Positions 35,578 to 43,990 of a stretch of DNA of 64,000 bases are shown piece by piece. Numbering within the stretch: position 1 is the first letter of the stretch; each line of letters starts with the position of its first letter. The DNA is from an uncultured Pseudomonadales bacterium (GTDB lineage: Bacteria; Pseudomonadota; Gammaproteobacteria; Pseudomonadales; Azotimanducaceae): the NCBI GenBank assembly GCA_958296295.1, contig OY282460.1, positions 434,001 through 498,000 on the forward strand, given 5' to 3'. A program made the position numbers and the translations under genes. The notes beneath the pieces are model-generated. The model was not told the DNA's origin. It was given only the letters and a program-made list of their open reading frames with translations, and did not search any database.

Positions 35578-37400
35578 GCACCCCCACCGAAATAGACGGC
35601 TGCGTCACCGTTCCGACGCTGTTCCGCAAGCGCGTGCGCGAACTCGGCGCGGACAAAGTGGCTTTGCGCGAAAAGGATTTCGGCATCTGGAACGAATACA
35701 CCTGGGCGGACTGGGGCGAGCGGGCCCGGGCGGCGAGCCACGGCTTGATGGCGCTGGGCCTGAAGCGCGGCGACGTCTGTTCCGTGGCCGCCGAGGTCGT
35801 CAAGGAGTGGCTGTTCGCGGATCTGGGCGTGATTTGCGCCGGCGGCGTCACCAACGGCGTTTACCCCACGGATTCGCCCACGCAGGTCGAATATCTCATC
35901 AACGACAGCGGCACGCGCTTCTACTTCGCCGAGGACGAGGAGCAGCTGGACAAAGTGCTCGCGGTGCGCGAACGCGCCCCTACGCTGGAGAAGATCGTCA
36001 TCTTCGACATGGAGGGGCTGCGCGACTTGGACGACCCCATGTGCATGTCGTTCGACGCCCTCCTGGCGCTCGGACGCGAGCACGCCGAGGCGAATCCAAC
36101 GGCGTGGGACGACGCCGTCGAGCAAGCCAAACCCGACGACCTGATGATTCTCACGTACACCTCCGGCACAACCGGGCCGCCGAAGGGGGCGATGATCTCG
36201 GACGCCAACATGATGTTCATGATGGCCACCTTGCAAAGCTGCTATCGCATGACGCCCGACGACGAACAGCTCGGCTTCCTGCCGCTTGCCCATGTCGCCG
36301 GCCGCATGTTCTACACGTTCGTGGTGATCCACGCCGGTTCGGTGGTGAACTTGGTGGAGAACCCGGAAACGCTGGCCCAAGACATCCAAGAGGTCTCGCC
36401 GACTGTTCACTTCGCCGTGCCGCGCGTGTGGGAGAAGCAGTTCTCCGCGGTGCAGATCAAGCTCAAGGAAGCCACCGCCCTCGGCCGGCTTGCCTACCGC
36501 GTGGCCATCCATCTCGGCGGGCGCCGCGCCGGTTACATCAAGAGCGGCCGCACGGTACCGCCGCCGCTGGCCGCGGCGTTTTTCCTCGCCGACGCCGTGG
36601 CCCTCAAGAACGTCCGGCGAATGCTAGGCATCGACGCCAGCCGCTGGCTTTCCACCGCCGCCGCGCCCATCGCCCCGGACCTCATCGAATGGTATTGGGC
36701 GCTAGGCAAGCCCATGTACGAGTGCTACGGGCAAACCGAATGCACGGGCATCGCCACCGCCAACGTCGCCGGCGATTTTCGCATTGGCAGCGTCGGCAAA
36801 GCCGCCCCCGGAGTGGAAGTGGCGCTCGCCGATCAGAACGAGATCGTCATAAGGAGCCCCGGCGTCATCCAAGGCTACTGGAACAAACGCGAGAAAACCG
36901 CCGACACGTTTCGCCAAGGCTGGCTGCACACCGGCGATGTGGGGCGCATCGACGAAGATGGCTTCGTCTACATCGTCGATCGCATGAATGACATCATCAT
37001 CACCGCCGGCGGCAAGAACATCACGCCGAGCGAGATGGAAAACCAACTCAAGTTCTCCCCCTACATCACGGACGCCGTGGTAGTGGGCGACCGGCGCCCC
37101 TACCTAACGTGCCTGGTGATGATCGATCACGAGAACGTCACCAAGTTCGCCCAGGACAACGACGTGCCCTTCACCAACTACACCAGCTTGTGCCACGCCC
37201 AAGAGGTGGTGGATCTCGTGGCAGGAGAGATCGAATCGGTCAACGCCAAGTTCGCGCGCGTGGAGACCATCAAGAAATTTCGCCTGATCGATCAATTGCT
37301 AGACCCGGAGGACGACGAGCTCACCCCCACGCAAAAGCTGAAGCGCAAAGTGGTGAATGAAAAGTACGCGGATCTGATCAACGCCATGTACCGCGGTTGA
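35574..37400 (+). CDS. AMP-dependent long-chain fatty acid CoA ligase-like protein
   Basis: A 608-residue adenylate-forming enzyme starting at ATG 35574, overlapping the NUDIX stop. The ATP-binding P-loop is LTYTSGTTGPPKGAMIS near residue 192, followed by FLPLAHVAGRMF, YECYGQTECTG, WLHTGDVGRIDEDGFVYIVDR and IITAGGKNITPSEME near the hinge. This is the long-chain (FadD15-like) branch that converts fatty acids to acyl-CoA via acyl-AMP. Nothing nearby belongs to beta-oxidation. Confidence 0.92.
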   Translation: MSTPTEIDGCVTVPTLFRKRVRELGADKVALREKDFGIWNEYTWADWGERARAASHGLMALGLKRGDVCSVAAEVVKEWLFADLGVICAGGVTNGVYPTDSPTQVEYLINDSGTRFYFAEDEEQLDKVLAVRERAPTLEKIVIFDMEGLRDLDDPMCMSFDALLALGREHAEANPTAWDDAVEQAKPDDLMILTYTSGTTGPPKGAMISDANMMFMMATLQSCYRMTPDDEQLGFLPLAHVAGRMFYTFVVIHAGSVVNLVENPETLAQDIQEVSPTVHFAVPRVWEKQFSAVQIKLKEATALGRLAYRVAIHLGGRRAGYIKSGRTVPPPLAAAFFLADAVALKNVRRMLGIDASRWLSTAAAPIAPDLIEWYWALGKPMYECYGQTECTGIATANVAGDFRIGSVGKAAPGVEVALADQNEIVIRSPGVIQGYWNKREKTADTFRQGWLHTGDVGRIDEDGFVYIVDRMNDIIITAGGKNITPSEMENQLKFSPYITDAVVVGDRRPYLTCLVMIDHENVTKFAQDNDVPFTNYTSLCHAQEVVDLVAGEIESVNAKFARVETIKKFRLIDQLLDPEDDELTPTQKLKRKVVNEKYADLINAMYRG

Positions 37401-37449
37401 AGAAGACTATTGACCGGCAACTGGCGGAGTTGGACCGGAGTGCTGGCGC

Positions 37450-38787
37450 ATGATCCGATTTCGCATGGAATGGCAGGAGGCCCCCGGCGTAAAGGACACG
37501 GTACTTGCGCGCACTTGGTGCCGCTTGGTTGTCGAAGCTGGAGGGCACTTGGTCACGGAAGCGGTTGACAGCCGCTCGCAGAGTTTGCGCGGCGGGGTCT
37601 ATGGTTCGGCTTTTCCGCTTTGCCAGTGGATCGTGGAGAACTGGTGGTTCCTGCTGAATGAACCAAGTCGATTTCCCGTGCGCTACGCCTCGGAAGATCT
37701 CGCCAGAACACCAAGAGACCGGGGATGGGTGCAGCGCCACAGCCTGCTGGCCGCTCGGGAAGGAAACTCGCTGCCCGATCTCACGCTTCACCGGGACGAG
37801 CAGAAGGTCGTCGTGAGATGGACGCCAGACGCCACACCCTCGATGCATCCATTGCTCCGTTTCACCGGCAAGGGCGAGATCCTTTTGGAGGTGACAGATG
37901 TCGAGCGAGGACTGGTGGAAGCCATCCAAGCGGTCATGGACAGGCTCGACGGAATGGAAGAACCGGAAGTGAGGGACTTCCGCGAGGATTGGGCAGCGAT
38001 CGTGAACGCGACGGAACAGGAGCGCCGAATCTGCGAGTGGTCGGCTCGCCTCGGTATCGACCCTCACGACACCGACGAATTGACGGATGATCTCGAGAGG
38101 GCTCTTCTTGAGGCTGTGGCGGATCTCGATGCCCGGCTTCGCGACGACTTCCTCGATGTGGCGCACCCGCAGACTCTGCGGAGCGACATGGATTGGCTGC
38201 GCGAAGCGGAGGAACTTGCCGCCGACGCCGGCCGTGCCCGCAGCGCGGAAGACGTCTCGTTCGACTCTGACGCAGAAGCGGCTCACCAGCTTGGCTATGC
38301 GTGTGCCACAGCGCTCCGACGCCATTTGTCGCCGGCGAATGGTCACGAACCCATAACGGACTTGGACGAGACCCTTAGTCGTCTCGGCTGGGCGCAATGC
38401 CCTTCCAAAACGGTGAATATCGAGCCAGAAAGCCTACTGGAAGCCGCACTGACCCGGAGCGATGAGAACGCTCCAGTGGCGGTCATCGGCGATGCGGGGC
38501 GAGAAGGAAATCGCTTCAGGCTCGCACGAGCCGCCTTTTTGCGCCACTTCACCCTTAGCGGGCAGACCGACCGGCGACTGGTAACGGCAGCCCACACTTG
38601 GGAGCAACGCGCCTCCCGAGCGTTCGCCGCCGAGTTCCTGGCGCCAGCGGCGGGACTCTCCAGTCATCTCGGTGGCAGAGTTTCGCTAGGCGAGATCGAC
38701 GACCTGGCCGACCACTACGGAGTCAGCTCGCGGGCGATCGCGCAGCAGATCGAGAACCACCGGCTCGCTTGGATAAATGATTCGTAA
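37450..38787 (+). CDS. ImmA/IrrE-like C-terminal domain protein lacking the HExxH zinc motif
   Basis: A 445-residue protein, ATG 37450 with GGAG upstream. Residues 1-300 have no recognised domain (note FPLCQWIVENWWFLLNEPSRF and MHPLLRFTGKGEILLEVTDVERG). The last 100 residues follow ImmA/IrrE layout: NRFRLARAAFLRHFTL, then WEQRASRAFAAEFLAPAAGLSSHL and IDDLADHYGVSSRAIAQQIENH. In active family members the first block contains H-E-x-x-H; here it is RAAFLRH near residues 357-363, so zinc catalysis is lost. It may act as a sensor, an antitoxin-like protein or a scaffold (inference). A small convergent gene overlaps its 3' end. Base use is slightly less GC-rich than in housekeeping neighbours. Confidence 0.65.
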   Translation: MIRFRMEWQEAPGVKDTVLARTWCRLVVEAGGHLVTEAVDSRSQSLRGGVYGSAFPLCQWIVENWWFLLNEPSRFPVRYASEDLARTPRDRGWVQRHSLLAAREGNSLPDLTLHRDEQKVVVRWTPDATPSMHPLLRFTGKGEILLEVTDVERGLVEAIQAVMDRLDGMEEPEVRDFREDWAAIVNATEQERRICEWSARLGIDPHDTDELTDDLERALLEAVADLDARLRDDFLDVAHPQTLRSDMDWLREAEELAADAGRARSAEDVSFDSDAEAAHQLGYACATALRRHLSPANGHEPITDLDETLSRLGWAQCPSKTVNIEPESLLEAALTRSDENAPVAVIGDAGREGNRFRLARAAFLRHFTLSGQTDRRLVTAAHTWEQRASRAFAAEFLAPAAGLSSHLGGRVSLGEIDDLADHYGVSSRAIAQQIENHRLAWINDS

Positions 38788-39077
38788 GAGCCAGCGAACG
38801 CGGTGGCAATGGAGTTGTCGTACGTGTCGGCTCCCAACACCGCATGGTCGCGGTCGGAGCGGTCGGAGGCGACGGCGTATGGGGTCGTTTGGAGGTGTCT
38901 ACTGACGCTGTAGGGCAACGAAAGGATCCGGAGCTGTGGCTGATATGAGCGGATTTTGTCGACGAGCTGGCGTACTCGACTCACACCTTCCGACGCCGCT
39001 ATGAATTTGGAATAGGCGGAGAAAGCACAGTCTATCGATTCATCATAGGTCATCACGCGTATCGAGTAAACGCGAAG

Positions 39078-39086
39078 CGACTCCTC
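39078..39086. repeat. target site duplication, left copy
   Basis: CGACTCCTC directly abuts the left terminal inverted repeat and is repeated exactly at 40625-40633 beyond the right one. A 9-bp duplication confirms transposition into this site. Confidence 0.9.
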
Positions 39087-39110
39087 GGGTGTGCGACGTT
39101 TTAGTGCGCG
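39087..39110. repeat. left terminal inverted repeat of the IS
   Basis: Twenty-four bases beginning GGGTGTGCGACG, identical to the reverse complement of 40601-40624. Confidence 0.95.
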
Positions 39111-39115
39111 AGCCG

Positions 39116-40519
39116 TCAGGCGGCCATTGGCGGCGGTTTGCGCCGACGGCGCCAGAAGTCGTCGTACCGTTCGTCGCGGACGCACGAACGCAACGCCATG
39201 ACGTCGTTCGCGCCGGTCCGGCTCCAGCGCATGCCGGAACACTTGAGGCGCTCGCCGACCAGCGTCCGGCAGGAGCTCTCCACCATGCCCGAACCGATCA
39301 GCAGCCCCATCGCCCGGTACGCGGGGTAGCGCATCCGGCTCCGGTTGTTCTCCACATAGCCGACGCACTGGTCGGCGATCTTGTCGCCGGCGTGCCGGCG
39401 CAGTTCCCGCAGCACGTCTTCGACGCGCCCTTCGGAGAGCGCCGCGCAGACCTTCTCCGACCACGCCCGGCACAGCTCCGTGCCGGCGCCGTACACCGAG
39501 CGCCCCACTTCCCAGAGCCGCTCCCTCGCGTGCCAGATGTCCACTATGCAAACGGCGTTCGGGAACAGTTCCGCGGCGGCGTTCCAGATCCACTTCGCGC
39601 CGTCGGCGACCACCACCTGCCGCTTCGCCGCCGCGAACCCGAACCGCTCCGCGGCCCGCCAGAGCCGCCGCGCGAACGCCGACGGCTCCGCGTCCACGTC
39701 CCTCGACGCCGCGCTGTCGATCGCCGCCGTGTGCCGCGCCGAACCCGCGTCCCGCTCCGGCAGGCCGGTCTTCGCGTTGCGCCGCTCCGCCGTGTGGAAC
39801 ACCGCCACCTTCGCCTCCCGCGTCTTCGACGGCCGGCCGTCCTCCGCCGTCCCCGCGTCCCGCCGCACCACCGGCACGCCGGTGCCGTCCGGGCTGCAGT
39901 ACATCGTCTCCGCCGGCGCTTCGCGCAGCGTCGGCGCCGACTCGTCCCACGCCGTGATCTCGCACCCGACCTGCTTCGCGGCCCGCTCCGTCCGCTTCGC
40001 CGTCGCCACGACGCCGGCCAGCCGCCAAAGGCGCGCCGCCGCCTTCTCGAAGCTCGTCTCCGACGCCAGCTCCGCCAGCGCCCACAGCACCGCCGGCGTT
40101 CCCCGCACGCCGTCCCGTCCCGCGATCCCCAGCACCTCGTCCAGAACATGCCGCCCGCCCTTCGAGCACCCGCACGTCCAGTAGCCGCGCCGCAGCGTCA
40201 GAAGGCCGAGCAGCGACAGCGGCGCCGTCGAGCGCGTGCCGCGCCGGACCATCGCCGAGCCGCAACGCCCGCACGCCGGCGCCCCGGACTCCGCGTCCAG
40301 CGCCGACAGATTCTCCGAAACCCCCGCCGCCGCGCCGCCAAGCAGCGCGCCCCGCAGGTCCAGCTCGAACTCCCGGAACCCCCGCCCGCCGCCCAGAACC
40401 TCCCGGCAAAGCTCCCGGAACTCCGGCGACGACAACAGCAGCCGCCGCACCGCCGCCTCCAGAAAAGCCCACGCCTTCTTGCGCTCCAGCGCGTCCTGCG
40501 CCAACATCTCTTCCGTCAT
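39116..40519 (-). CDS. ISKra4 family transposase
   Basis: A 467-residue transposase filling the element. An N-terminal zinc-ribbon-like pair is visible (ACGRCGSAMVRRGTR and RRGYWTCGCSKGG), a feature of ISKra4 transposases. The DDE catalytic core is supported by MYCSPDGTGVPVV (Asp), QVVVADGAKWIWNAAAELFPNAVCIVDIWHARE (Asp, then the DxWHARE block) and IGSGMVESSCRTLVGERLKCSGMRWS (Glu). ATG 40519 has GAAGGGAA upstream, but both signal and start sit in one arm of an inverted repeat that could mask them. The frame is intact. Confidence 0.88.
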   Translation of the reverse strand: MTEEMLAQDALERKKAWAFLEAAVRRLLLSSPEFRELCREVLGGGRGFREFELDLRGALLGGAAAGVSENLSALDAESGAPACGRCGSAMVRRGTRSTAPLSLLGLLTLRRGYWTCGCSKGGRHVLDEVLGIAGRDGVRGTPAVLWALAELASETSFEKAAARLWRLAGVVATAKRTERAAKQVGCEITAWDESAPTLREAPAETMYCSPDGTGVPVVRRDAGTAEDGRPSKTREAKVAVFHTAERRNAKTGLPERDAGSARHTAAIDSAASRDVDAEPSAFARRLWRAAERFGFAAAKRQVVVADGAKWIWNAAAELFPNAVCIVDIWHARERLWEVGRSVYGAGTELCRAWSEKVCAALSEGRVEDVLRELRRHAGDKIADQCVGYVENNRSRMRYPAYRAMGLLIGSGMVESSCRTLVGERLKCSGMRWSRTGANDVMALRSCVRDERYDDFWRRRRKPPPMAA

Positions 40520-40577
40520 CGCGATTCCCTTCGCTGCGGTTGTACATACCCTCAGCTTACCTGGGAATCGCGATGAC
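40515..40577 (-). promoter_or_regulatory. 15-bp inverted repeat masking the transposase start
   Basis: GTCATCGCGATTCCC (40515-40529) and GGGAATCGCGATGAC (40563-40577) are perfect reverse complements 33 bases apart. In transcripts entering from outside, the arms can pair and bury the ribosome binding site and the ATG at 40519. Transcripts starting inside the element would lack the distal arm. This arrangement is known from other IS elements as protection against read-through expression; its operation here is inferred. Confidence 0.65.
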
Positions 40578-40600
40578 TCCCCAAACCCGCTCGCAGCCCC

Positions 40601-40624
40601 CGCGCACTAAAACGTCGCACACCC
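40601..40624. repeat. right terminal inverted repeat of the IS
   Basis: Twenty-four bases ending GTCGCACACCC, the exact reverse complement of 39087-39110. Confidence 0.95.
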
Positions 40625-40633
40625 CGACTCCTC
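40625..40633. repeat. target site duplication, right copy
   Basis: CGACTCCTC, matching 39078-39086. Confidence 0.9.
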
Positions 40634-40675
40634 ATCCTGCTTCCTGACCCGAGGGTCGTCCCAACCCCTTGGCAT

Positions 40676-41169
40676 CTTCCGACAAGGCACACGGCTTCAA
40701 TAGGGTACTTCGCTTCGTCTGGATCCTTGCGGCTGCGAGGGTTGGGAGTCATTGCGATTCCCGTGGACGAAGAACCGGCTGCAGGCGGCCCGGCTGGTGT
40801 CGAAGGGGCGGACGAAGGGAAGCACCGGAAGCAGCGCGAGCGGACGCCGATTGTGGGTCTGCTGGTGCATCAGGACGGATCGACGCATCACGATCTCAGC
40901 GTGGCGGAGCTCGCCGCCGAACCGGTGTTGCGCCCAGATCCACGTCGCGCTCGGAGTGGGCGCGGCACAGCAGGCAGATGCCGGGAAACAGCAGGTTCAG
41001 CGGGTTCATGCGGCTAGGGCGCTATGCCGCAGAACCGGCCGGCAGCTCCAAATGTGAGCGCCCCGAACCTTGGGCATGTGCTCTGGGCACACCCTGCCTA
41101 GCCGCGCGCCGAAGCCAAGCCGCGCCCTCCCGCCAGCACGGAACCTTGGCACGCCTGCTCGATTCATCG
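40676..41169. other. non-coding or degraded sequence beyond the IS
   Basis: Nearly 500 bases without a convincing gene. At 40731-40762 there is an inverted, slightly gapped copy of the IS-internal sequence 40563-40598 (about 31 of 32 bases match, apart from gaps). After it, the plus strand reads TKNRLQAARLVSKGRTKG, which resembles the start of a transposase helix-turn-helix but does not continue as a family member. The stretch looks like remains of an older insertion. Confidence 0.4.
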
Positions 41170-42309
41170 CTAGCCCCGCGCCGGGCGCAGCCAACCTAGG
41201 GGGTCGATGGCCTTGCCGTTCTGTCGCACTTCGAGATAGAGCCCGGCTTCGGCCCGCCCGCCGCTTTGTCCCACCGAGGCGATGGTCTCGCCGGGCTCGA
41301 CGCGGTCGCCCACGCGCTTGAACAAGGCGTCCGCGTGGCCGTACAGCGAGAGCCGTCCGCCACCGTGGTCGACGATGAGCAACATTCCGAATCCGCGCAG
41401 CCAATCGGCGAAGACGACGCTGCCCCCGGAGATGGCGTACACCTCGGTGCCGAGCGGGGCCTGCAGGTAGATGCCCTGCCAGCGCATTCGGCCGCCGGCC
41501 CGCGCTTGCCCGAAACGCCGTGTCAGGCGGCCATTCACCGGCCAGACCAAACCGCCGGTGGCACGGAAGACCTGCCCTTGGTCGCGCGGCGCGGTGGCCG
41601 CCTTGGCACGCCGCGCGAGCTCCGCCACCAGCTTCTCCAAGCGTTCGCGATCAGCGGCGAGACGCTCGCGCTCCTTGCCCTTGCGCGCGAGTTCGCTGCG
41701 CAAGCTGGCCACCGCGCCACGGCGAGTTCGACGTTTCTCCACGAAGGCGTCCTGCTCCGCCGCCACCGTCTTGCGCGCCGCTTCCAGGTCCCGCTGCTGC
41801 GCTTCCTGTTGACGCCGGTTCGCTTGCGCCGCGGCGGTGGTCTCGCGCAGCGCCCGCACGGCGTCGGCGCGCGCCTCGGCGACGTAGCCGAGGTAGCGCA
41901 TCATGCGCTCGTTCACCACCGGGTCTTCGTTGGTCAAGAGCAATTTGACGGGGTTTTGGCTGGAGCTGCGCCACGCATGGCGCAGGTGGTTCGCCAAACT
42001 CGCCGCTTCGCTATCGCGTCGCCGTTCCAGTTCGCCACCCTCGTCGCGCAACCGCTCCACGGCCGCCGCGGTGTCGCGGATGCGCTTGGTCAGCCCGCGG
42101 ATGCGCCTTGCGGTGACGGCCACGTCGCGGTCGGCGTTCGCCACCTGCTTTTGCTGCGCGGAGAGACGCTTGCCGGCGTCGTCGATCCAGCTGTCGAGGG
42201 CGTTCAGCCGCTTGGCGACGGCCTGCAGGTCGTCGTCAGCGTTCTGGGCACCGGCACCGAGCGACGCGAGTGCGAACGCCAACGCGAATGCCGGTAGCCG
42301 TGCGTTCAT
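41170..42309 (-). CDS. envC: EnvC-like murein hydrolase activator (coiled coil plus degenerate LytM domain)
   Basis: A 379-residue exported protein: signal peptide MNARLPAFALAFALASLGAGA, a long coiled coil (residues 28-250, e.g. GKRLSAQQKQVANADRDVAV) and a C-terminal LytM/M23 domain (residues 255-379). The LytM core reads MRWQGIYLQAPLGTEVYAISGGSVVFADWLRGFGMLLIVDHGGGRLSLYGH, in which the first zinc-binding His-x3-Asp pair of active M23 peptidases is absent. This matches EnvC, which activates the septal amidases instead of cutting wall itself. It lies 25 bases downstream of gpmI on the same strand, as in many gammaproteobacteria. It acts in the periplasm at the division site. Confidence 0.88.
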   Translation of the reverse strand: MNARLPAFALAFALASLGAGAQNADDDLQAVAKRLNALDSWIDDAGKRLSAQQKQVANADRDVAVTARRIRGLTKRIRDTAAAVERLRDEGGELERRRDSEAASLANHLRHAWRSSSQNPVKLLLTNEDPVVNERMMRYLGYVAEARADAVRALRETTAAAQANRRQQEAQQRDLEAARKTVAAEQDAFVEKRRTRRGAVASLRSELARKGKERERLAADRERLEKLVAELARRAKAATAPRDQGQVFRATGGLVWPVNGRLTRRFGQARAGGRMRWQGIYLQAPLGTEVYAISGGSVVFADWLRGFGMLLIVDHGGGRLSLYGHADALFKRVGDRVEPGETIASVGQSGGRAEAGLYLEVRQNGKAIDPLGWLRPARG

Positions 42310-42334
42310 CCGCGGCGCCTCGAACCGTTCCTCT

Positions 42335-43918
42335 CTACGCGGTGGTGACGCGAGCGGCGGGTGCCGAGCGCGCCTCGGCGCGGAGCAGCGAACGGCCGGT
42401 CATCGCGGCCGGCGGATCGATTCCCATCATGTCGAGCAGCGTCGGGGCGACATCGGCCAGCGCGCCACCGGGCGCGAGGCGCGAACGCCCCGGGCCGGTG
42501 TGGACGAGCGGCACCAGGCACGAGGTGTGGGCCGTGTGCGGCTGCGCGGTTTCGTCATCGACCATGCGTTCCACGTTGCCGTGGTCGGCGGTGATCAAGG
42601 CTTGGCCGCCGTGGGCGCGCAGCGCCTCGCCCACCCGGCCAAGGGATTCGTCCACTGTCTCCACGGCTTGCACCGCCGCTTCGAACACGCCGGTGTGGCC
42701 CACCATGTCGCCGTTGGCGTAGTTGCACACGATGAGATCGTGGCGTCCCGCGGCGATCGCGTCCACCAGCCGGGCCGTCACCTCGGCGGCGCTCATTTGC
42801 GGCGCGAGGTCGTAGGTGGCGACTTGCGGCGACGGCACCAGCACCCGCTCTTCGCCGGCGAACGGCGTTTCACGCCGACCGGAGAAGAAATAGGTGACGT
42901 GGGCGTATTTTTCGGTTTCCGCCAAGCGCAACTGCGTTTGGCCGCGTTTGGCCATTATTTCGCCGACGGTGTCCGGCAGCTGCTCAGGGCCGAACGCGGC
43001 CTTGGCCGGGAGGTTCTCGGCGTAGCGCGTGAGGGTTACGAAGGCGGCAAGCGCGGGACGCGACTCGCGCCGGAATCCGCCGAAGCCGTCTTCAAGGAAG
43101 GCGCGGCTCAGCTGCCGGGCGCGGTCGGCGCGGAAGTTCATGAACACCACGGCGTCGCCATCGGCAACCGCTGTCGCCCGCTCCCCGGGCCGGCGAATCG
43201 CGCTCGGTTGGACGAACTCGTCGCCTTCGCCGCGCGCGTAGGCGGCTTCCAAAGCCGCCAGCGGGTTGTCGTAGTGGAACGGCGCTTCGCCAAGCGCCAG
43301 CAGGTTGTAGGCGCGTTCGGTGCGATCCCAACGGGCGTCCCGATCCATGGCGTAATAGCGGCCGCTCACAGACGCGATGACGCCCGGAAACCGCGCTTCA
43401 AAGCGTCGCAACGACGACGAAGCGCTTCGAGGCGGCGTGTCGCGGCCGTCCAGGAACGCGTGCAGGTGGATTCTTCCGCCGTTGGCCCCGGCCGGCGCCT
43501 TCGCTTCCATCGCCAAAGCCAGGAAGGCCTCGATCTGCTGCTCGTGGCTGTGTACGCCCCCGGGGGAAAGCAATCCGAAAACGTGCAGCCCTCGGCCCCG
43601 CCCCACGCCGCTTTTGATGGCCGCCCGGAGGGCGTCGTTCCGCGCCAGCTCTCCCGCGGCGATGGCGTGGTCGATGCGGGTGAGATCTTGATGCACCACC
43701 CGGCCGGCGCCGATGTTCATGTGGCCCACTTCGGAATTGCCCATTTGCCCCGCCGGCAGTCCAACCCTTGTGCCGGAGGCGTCCAAGCATGTGGCGGCGC
43801 CGCGCCACAGCCGATCCCAATTGGGTGTGCGGGCGGCGTGGATGGCGTTGTGGCGAGCGTCGTCGCGCACGCCCCAGCCGTCCAGTACGACGAGCAAGGT
43901 GGCGGCTTTCTTTGGCAT
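42335..43918 (-). CDS. gpmI: 2,3-bisphosphoglycerate-independent phosphoglycerate mutase
   Basis: A 527-residue cytoplasmic glycolytic enzyme interconverting 3- and 2-phosphoglycerate. Metal and catalytic sites are LLVVLDGWGVRDD, AGQMGNSEVGHMNIGAGRVVHQD with the phospho-Ser, HLHAFLDGRDTPPRSA, SGRYYAMDRDARWDR, FMNFRADRARQLSRAF, CNYANGDMVGHTG and ITADHGNVERM. Length is typical. It is followed by envC and preceded by asd (72 bases), all on the minus strand. The C-terminal tail (EARSAPAARVTTA) is not conserved. Confidence 0.96.
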   Translation of the reverse strand: MPKKAATLLVVLDGWGVRDDARHNAIHAARTPNWDRLWRGAATCLDASGTRVGLPAGQMGNSEVGHMNIGAGRVVHQDLTRIDHAIAAGELARNDALRAAIKSGVGRGRGLHVFGLLSPGGVHSHEQQIEAFLALAMEAKAPAGANGGRIHLHAFLDGRDTPPRSASSSLRRFEARFPGVIASVSGRYYAMDRDARWDRTERAYNLLALGEAPFHYDNPLAALEAAYARGEGDEFVQPSAIRRPGERATAVADGDAVVFMNFRADRARQLSRAFLEDGFGGFRRESRPALAAFVTLTRYAENLPAKAAFGPEQLPDTVGEIMAKRGQTQLRLAETEKYAHVTYFFSGRRETPFAGEERVLVPSPQVATYDLAPQMSAAEVTARLVDAIAAGRHDLIVCNYANGDMVGHTGVFEAAVQAVETVDESLGRVGEALRAHGGQALITADHGNVERMVDDETAQPHTAHTSCLVPLVHTGPGRSRLAPGGALADVAPTLLDMMGIDPPAAMTGRSLLRAEARSAPAARVTTA

Positions 43919-43990
43919 GGCGTTTGGAAACTCGGCGGGACGGCTTGGCGAATCCTACCGCAGCCGCGCCGGCGCCGGCGCGCAGCCCGT

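Larger units (their letters stand above)
39087..40624 (-). mobile_element. intact ISKra4-type insertion sequence (1538 bp)
   Basis: The element is bounded by perfect 24-bp terminal inverted repeats (39087-39110 and 40601-40624) and a 9-bp target duplication, and it contains one full-length transposase gene on the minus strand. There are no inactivating changes, so it is likely recent and possibly still mobile. It interrupts a small minus-strand gene. Inside it, a 15-bp inverted repeat surrounds the transposase start codon (separate entry). Confidence 0.9.
38715..40675 (-). pseudogene. small gene of unknown function interrupted by the ISKra4-type element
   Basis: Removing the insertion sequence and one copy of its 9-bp target duplication rejoins a single minus-strand frame. 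ATG at 40675 gives 14 codons (MPRGWDDPRVRKQD) down to 40634, then the frame continues at 39086 as EESLRVYSIRV... to a TAG at 38715, 137 residues in all. An in-frame stop lies eight codons before the ATG. The protein has two similar segments of pattern TYD-x-SI-x2-AF-x2-x-Y-x2-FI-x-AS, one near the N-terminus and one near the C-terminus. The 3' end overlaps the convergent ImmA/IrrE-like gene by 73 bases. No family was recognised; it may be the functional partner of that gene. The gene model rests on frame continuity only. Confidence 0.45.

Noticed and set aside
40697..41057. Short open frames beyond the IS as genes
   Set aside because: None has a ribosome binding site plus recognisable family; only a transposase-like start is suggested.
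41170..42309. Active M23 endopeptidase
   Set aside because: The first zinc-binding His/Asp pair is missing and the architecture matches EnvC, an activator and not a hydrolase.
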